Assembly: GCA_026786325.1 (NCBI GenBank)
Contig: JAJAYH010000221.1
Location: forward strand, 1-6,717
DNA: 6,717 bases
Source of the DNA: Alkalinema sp. CAN_BIN05
GTDB lineage: Bacteria; Cyanobacteriota; Cyanobacteriia; Leptolyngbyales; Leptolyngbyaceae
Reading direction: 5' to 3'
Both the position numbers and the translations under genes were made by a program. Below are positions 5,619 to 6,717 of the stretch, in pieces; positions within the stretch are counted from its first letter, which is position 1; the number at the start of each line of letters is the position of its first letter. The notes under the pieces were generated by a model. It saw only the letters and a program-made list of their open reading frames with translations, made no database searches and was not told where the DNA came from.

Positions 5619-5644
5619 ATTTCAGACCCGGATCTCTTTGAAAT
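5619..5644 (-). terminator. Weak hairpin after the DUF362 gene, possible terminator or structured RNA
   Basis: ATTTC (minus strand, 5644-5640) pairs with GAAAT (5623-5619). Inside lies a second short helix, AGAT with GTCT, closed by CCGG, with a bulge on one side. It lies about 25 bases after the DUF362 stop. There is no T-run, so it would be a poor intrinsic terminator. It is listed because it is the only structure that could separate the DUF362 gene from the ycf3 promoter. Confidence 0.25.
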
Positions 5645-5668
5645 CCGTTTTCGTAAACGCCGAAAAAT

Positions 5669-6631
5669 CTATCGAGAATAGGCCGCCATCGGTTCTTTAA
5701 TAAATCGAATATACAAATGCTTAAAGGTCGATCGCAACACACGCGGCGCACCAAAATCTATTGCCATCATCTTCTGGGGCAACTTCCAGCCGTCAAATCT
5801 TAATTCTGTGGGAGTCAAGAGTGGAAACTCAATCTCTTCGAGTTCAGGACAAAGCCCTAATTTACGAGCCGCTGCTATTGTCAACACTCGCTCCGGCGCA
5901 ACTTGTAACAGATCTACAATCGAGCGGTCTAATGCAAATACGTTGGCCGATGCCGCCAAAATTCCTAATTGGCGAGGTTCACCATTACTCGGCCCATTGC
6001 CTTCATGCCCAATAATTCCATCTAAAATTGTCAAATTCGGTGAAATCGTCCGCGCCGTCTCCACTAGCATTTGGCCAAACCGGGCTTCATCCTTACCCGC
6101 TTCCATATGCCACCACGCCTTCATTTTCCCCGGCACACAGCCAAACAAATTCTTAACTCCCATAGTCAAAGTGAGCTGAACGTGGGATTTCACCTTAGGC
6201 AAGTTAATCACCACGTCAGCTTCCATGACTTCTTTCGATAACAAAAGATGATCAAACTCCTCGCTCATGGTTGCGTAGCGTGCACCTTTAAACTCAACGA
6301 TCGGCACGTTCAACTCATTCATCAACGGTAAATATCCATTCGCCTGAGCCACCCCATGGGCACTCCCAAACGCCGGACCATCCCCGAGAAATGGCTTTCC
6401 GCCCGCCGCTATCACCAACTCAGCCACACAATAAACAAGTTCTGGACGGGTGACGCATTCTTTCGTTGGCCTTGCCCCCGTGAGCAAATTTGGCTTCAAA
6501 AGAACCCGATCGCCCGGTTTCACAAAGGCCGACATTCCGCCCAACGGTTCGAGCAACGCGGCCACAGATTGACGCAGATCGTCAATGACATAGGAGGAAG
6601 CGCGGATGAGGCTGACGGAAGAATCTGACAC
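5669..6631 (-). CDS. DUF362 domain protein, 320 residues, without a ferredoxin tail
   Basis: DUF362 proteins have no settled function. Many carry a C-terminal 4Fe-4S ferredoxin domain and are suspected of redox or metal roles. Here the family blocks are clear: DRVLLKPNLL (41-50), LGDGP (82-86), NLPKVKSHVQLTLT (143-156), GVKNLFGCVPGKMKAWWH (158-175) and LDGIIGHEGNGPSNGEPRQL (203-222). Only four cysteines are seen (59, 68, 165, 261), with no CxxCxxC cluster, and the chain ends in IRFIKEPMAAYSR, so the ferredoxin part is absent. There is no signal peptide. The start is GTG at 6631, supported by AGGA eight bases upstream, and the next in-frame ATG would remove 32 residues including family sequence. 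The gene reads toward ycf3, 175 bases ahead of its ATG, but ycf3 seems to have its own promoter, so a shared role in photosystem assembly is speculation. Confidence 0.88.
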   Translation of the reverse strand: MSDSSVSLIRASSYVIDDLRQSVAALLEPLGGMSAFVKPGDRVLLKPNLLTGARPTKECVTRPELVYCVAELVIAAGGKPFLGDGPAFGSAHGVAQANGYLPLMNELNVPIVEFKGARYATMSEEFDHLLLSKEVMEADVVINLPKVKSHVQLTLTMGVKNLFGCVPGKMKAWWHMEAGKDEARFGQMLVETARTISPNLTILDGIIGHEGNGPSNGEPRQLGILAASANVFALDRSIVDLLQVAPERVLTIAAARKLGLCPELEEIEFPLLTPTELRFDGWKLPQKMMAIDFGAPRVLRSTFKHLYIRFIKEPMAAYSR

Positions 6632-6717
6632 TAAAGTAATCCTGAAGAACGGTGAATTGTGGATTTGAATCGATCGGTTTTGCTAGTCTGTTTTACTAAC
6701 CTTAAGCGCGCCAAGCA
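6632..6717. other. Upstream region of the DUF362 gene
   Basis: These 86 bases precede the GTG start at 6631. They hold the AGGA ribosome site (on the minus strand, about 6640-6643) and one CGATCG at 6671-6676. No clear -35/-10 pair could be assigned, and no other gene reaches in from the right edge. Confidence 0.5.

Noticed and set aside
5761..6179. Plus-strand frames of 84 and 123 residues
   Set aside because: Both are antisense to the DUF362 gene, which has strong family blocks, and both lack any motif.
6356..6628. Plus-strand 90-residue frame
   Set aside because: It is antisense to the start of the DUF362 gene and is Arg/His-rich without order.
1..6717. CRISPR arrays, tRNA or rRNA genes, toxin-antitoxin or defence genes
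   Set aside because: I looked for evenly spaced direct repeats, a tRNA T-loop pattern in a cloverleaf context and typical small gene pairs, and found none.

Overview
The window reads as chromosomal DNA of a cyanobacterium. It carries an unmistakable ycf3 (photosystem I assembly), and by eye the palindrome CGATCG occurs about 35 times, where one or two would be expected by chance. That is the core of the cyanobacterial HIP1 repeat. The GC content looks moderate, and most genes match families common in filamentous or unicellular cyanobacteria. I cannot name the species.

Almost everything is transcribed from the minus strand. Reading in that direction (right to left), the order is: a DUF362 protein (GTG start at 6631), ycf3 (5493-4972) with its own likely promoter and a hairpin terminator, a Tat-exported clan GH-A-like glycoside hydrolase (4911-3799), glutaminase glsA (3637-2669), a decayed ISAs1-type transposase fragment (about 2621-2429), comF (2261-1560), a 60-residue single-pass membrane protein (884-702), and the first 217 residues of hisC, which runs off the left edge. 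One small unknown gene lies on the plus strand (1154-1510) and converges on comF. A second plus-strand frame at 3721 starts like a lipoprotein but soon runs antisense to the hydrolase, so I treat it as a doubtful gene or relic.

The genes do not form one pathway. They cover amino-acid metabolism (hisC, glsA), photosystem I assembly (ycf3), DNA-uptake-type phosphoribosyltransferase function (comF) and cell-envelope sugar chemistry (the hydrolase). Spacing suggests mostly single-gene units. The closest pair is the small membrane gene with hisC, 48 bases apart.

I found no convincing new multi-gene system. The parts worth a second look are the 407-base gap before comF (IS relic, orphan C-terminal-like reading frame, and a good sigma70-like promoter inside it), the nested inverted repeat at 944-1005, the perfect 16-base palindrome before glsA, and the orphan lipoprotein signal at 3721.
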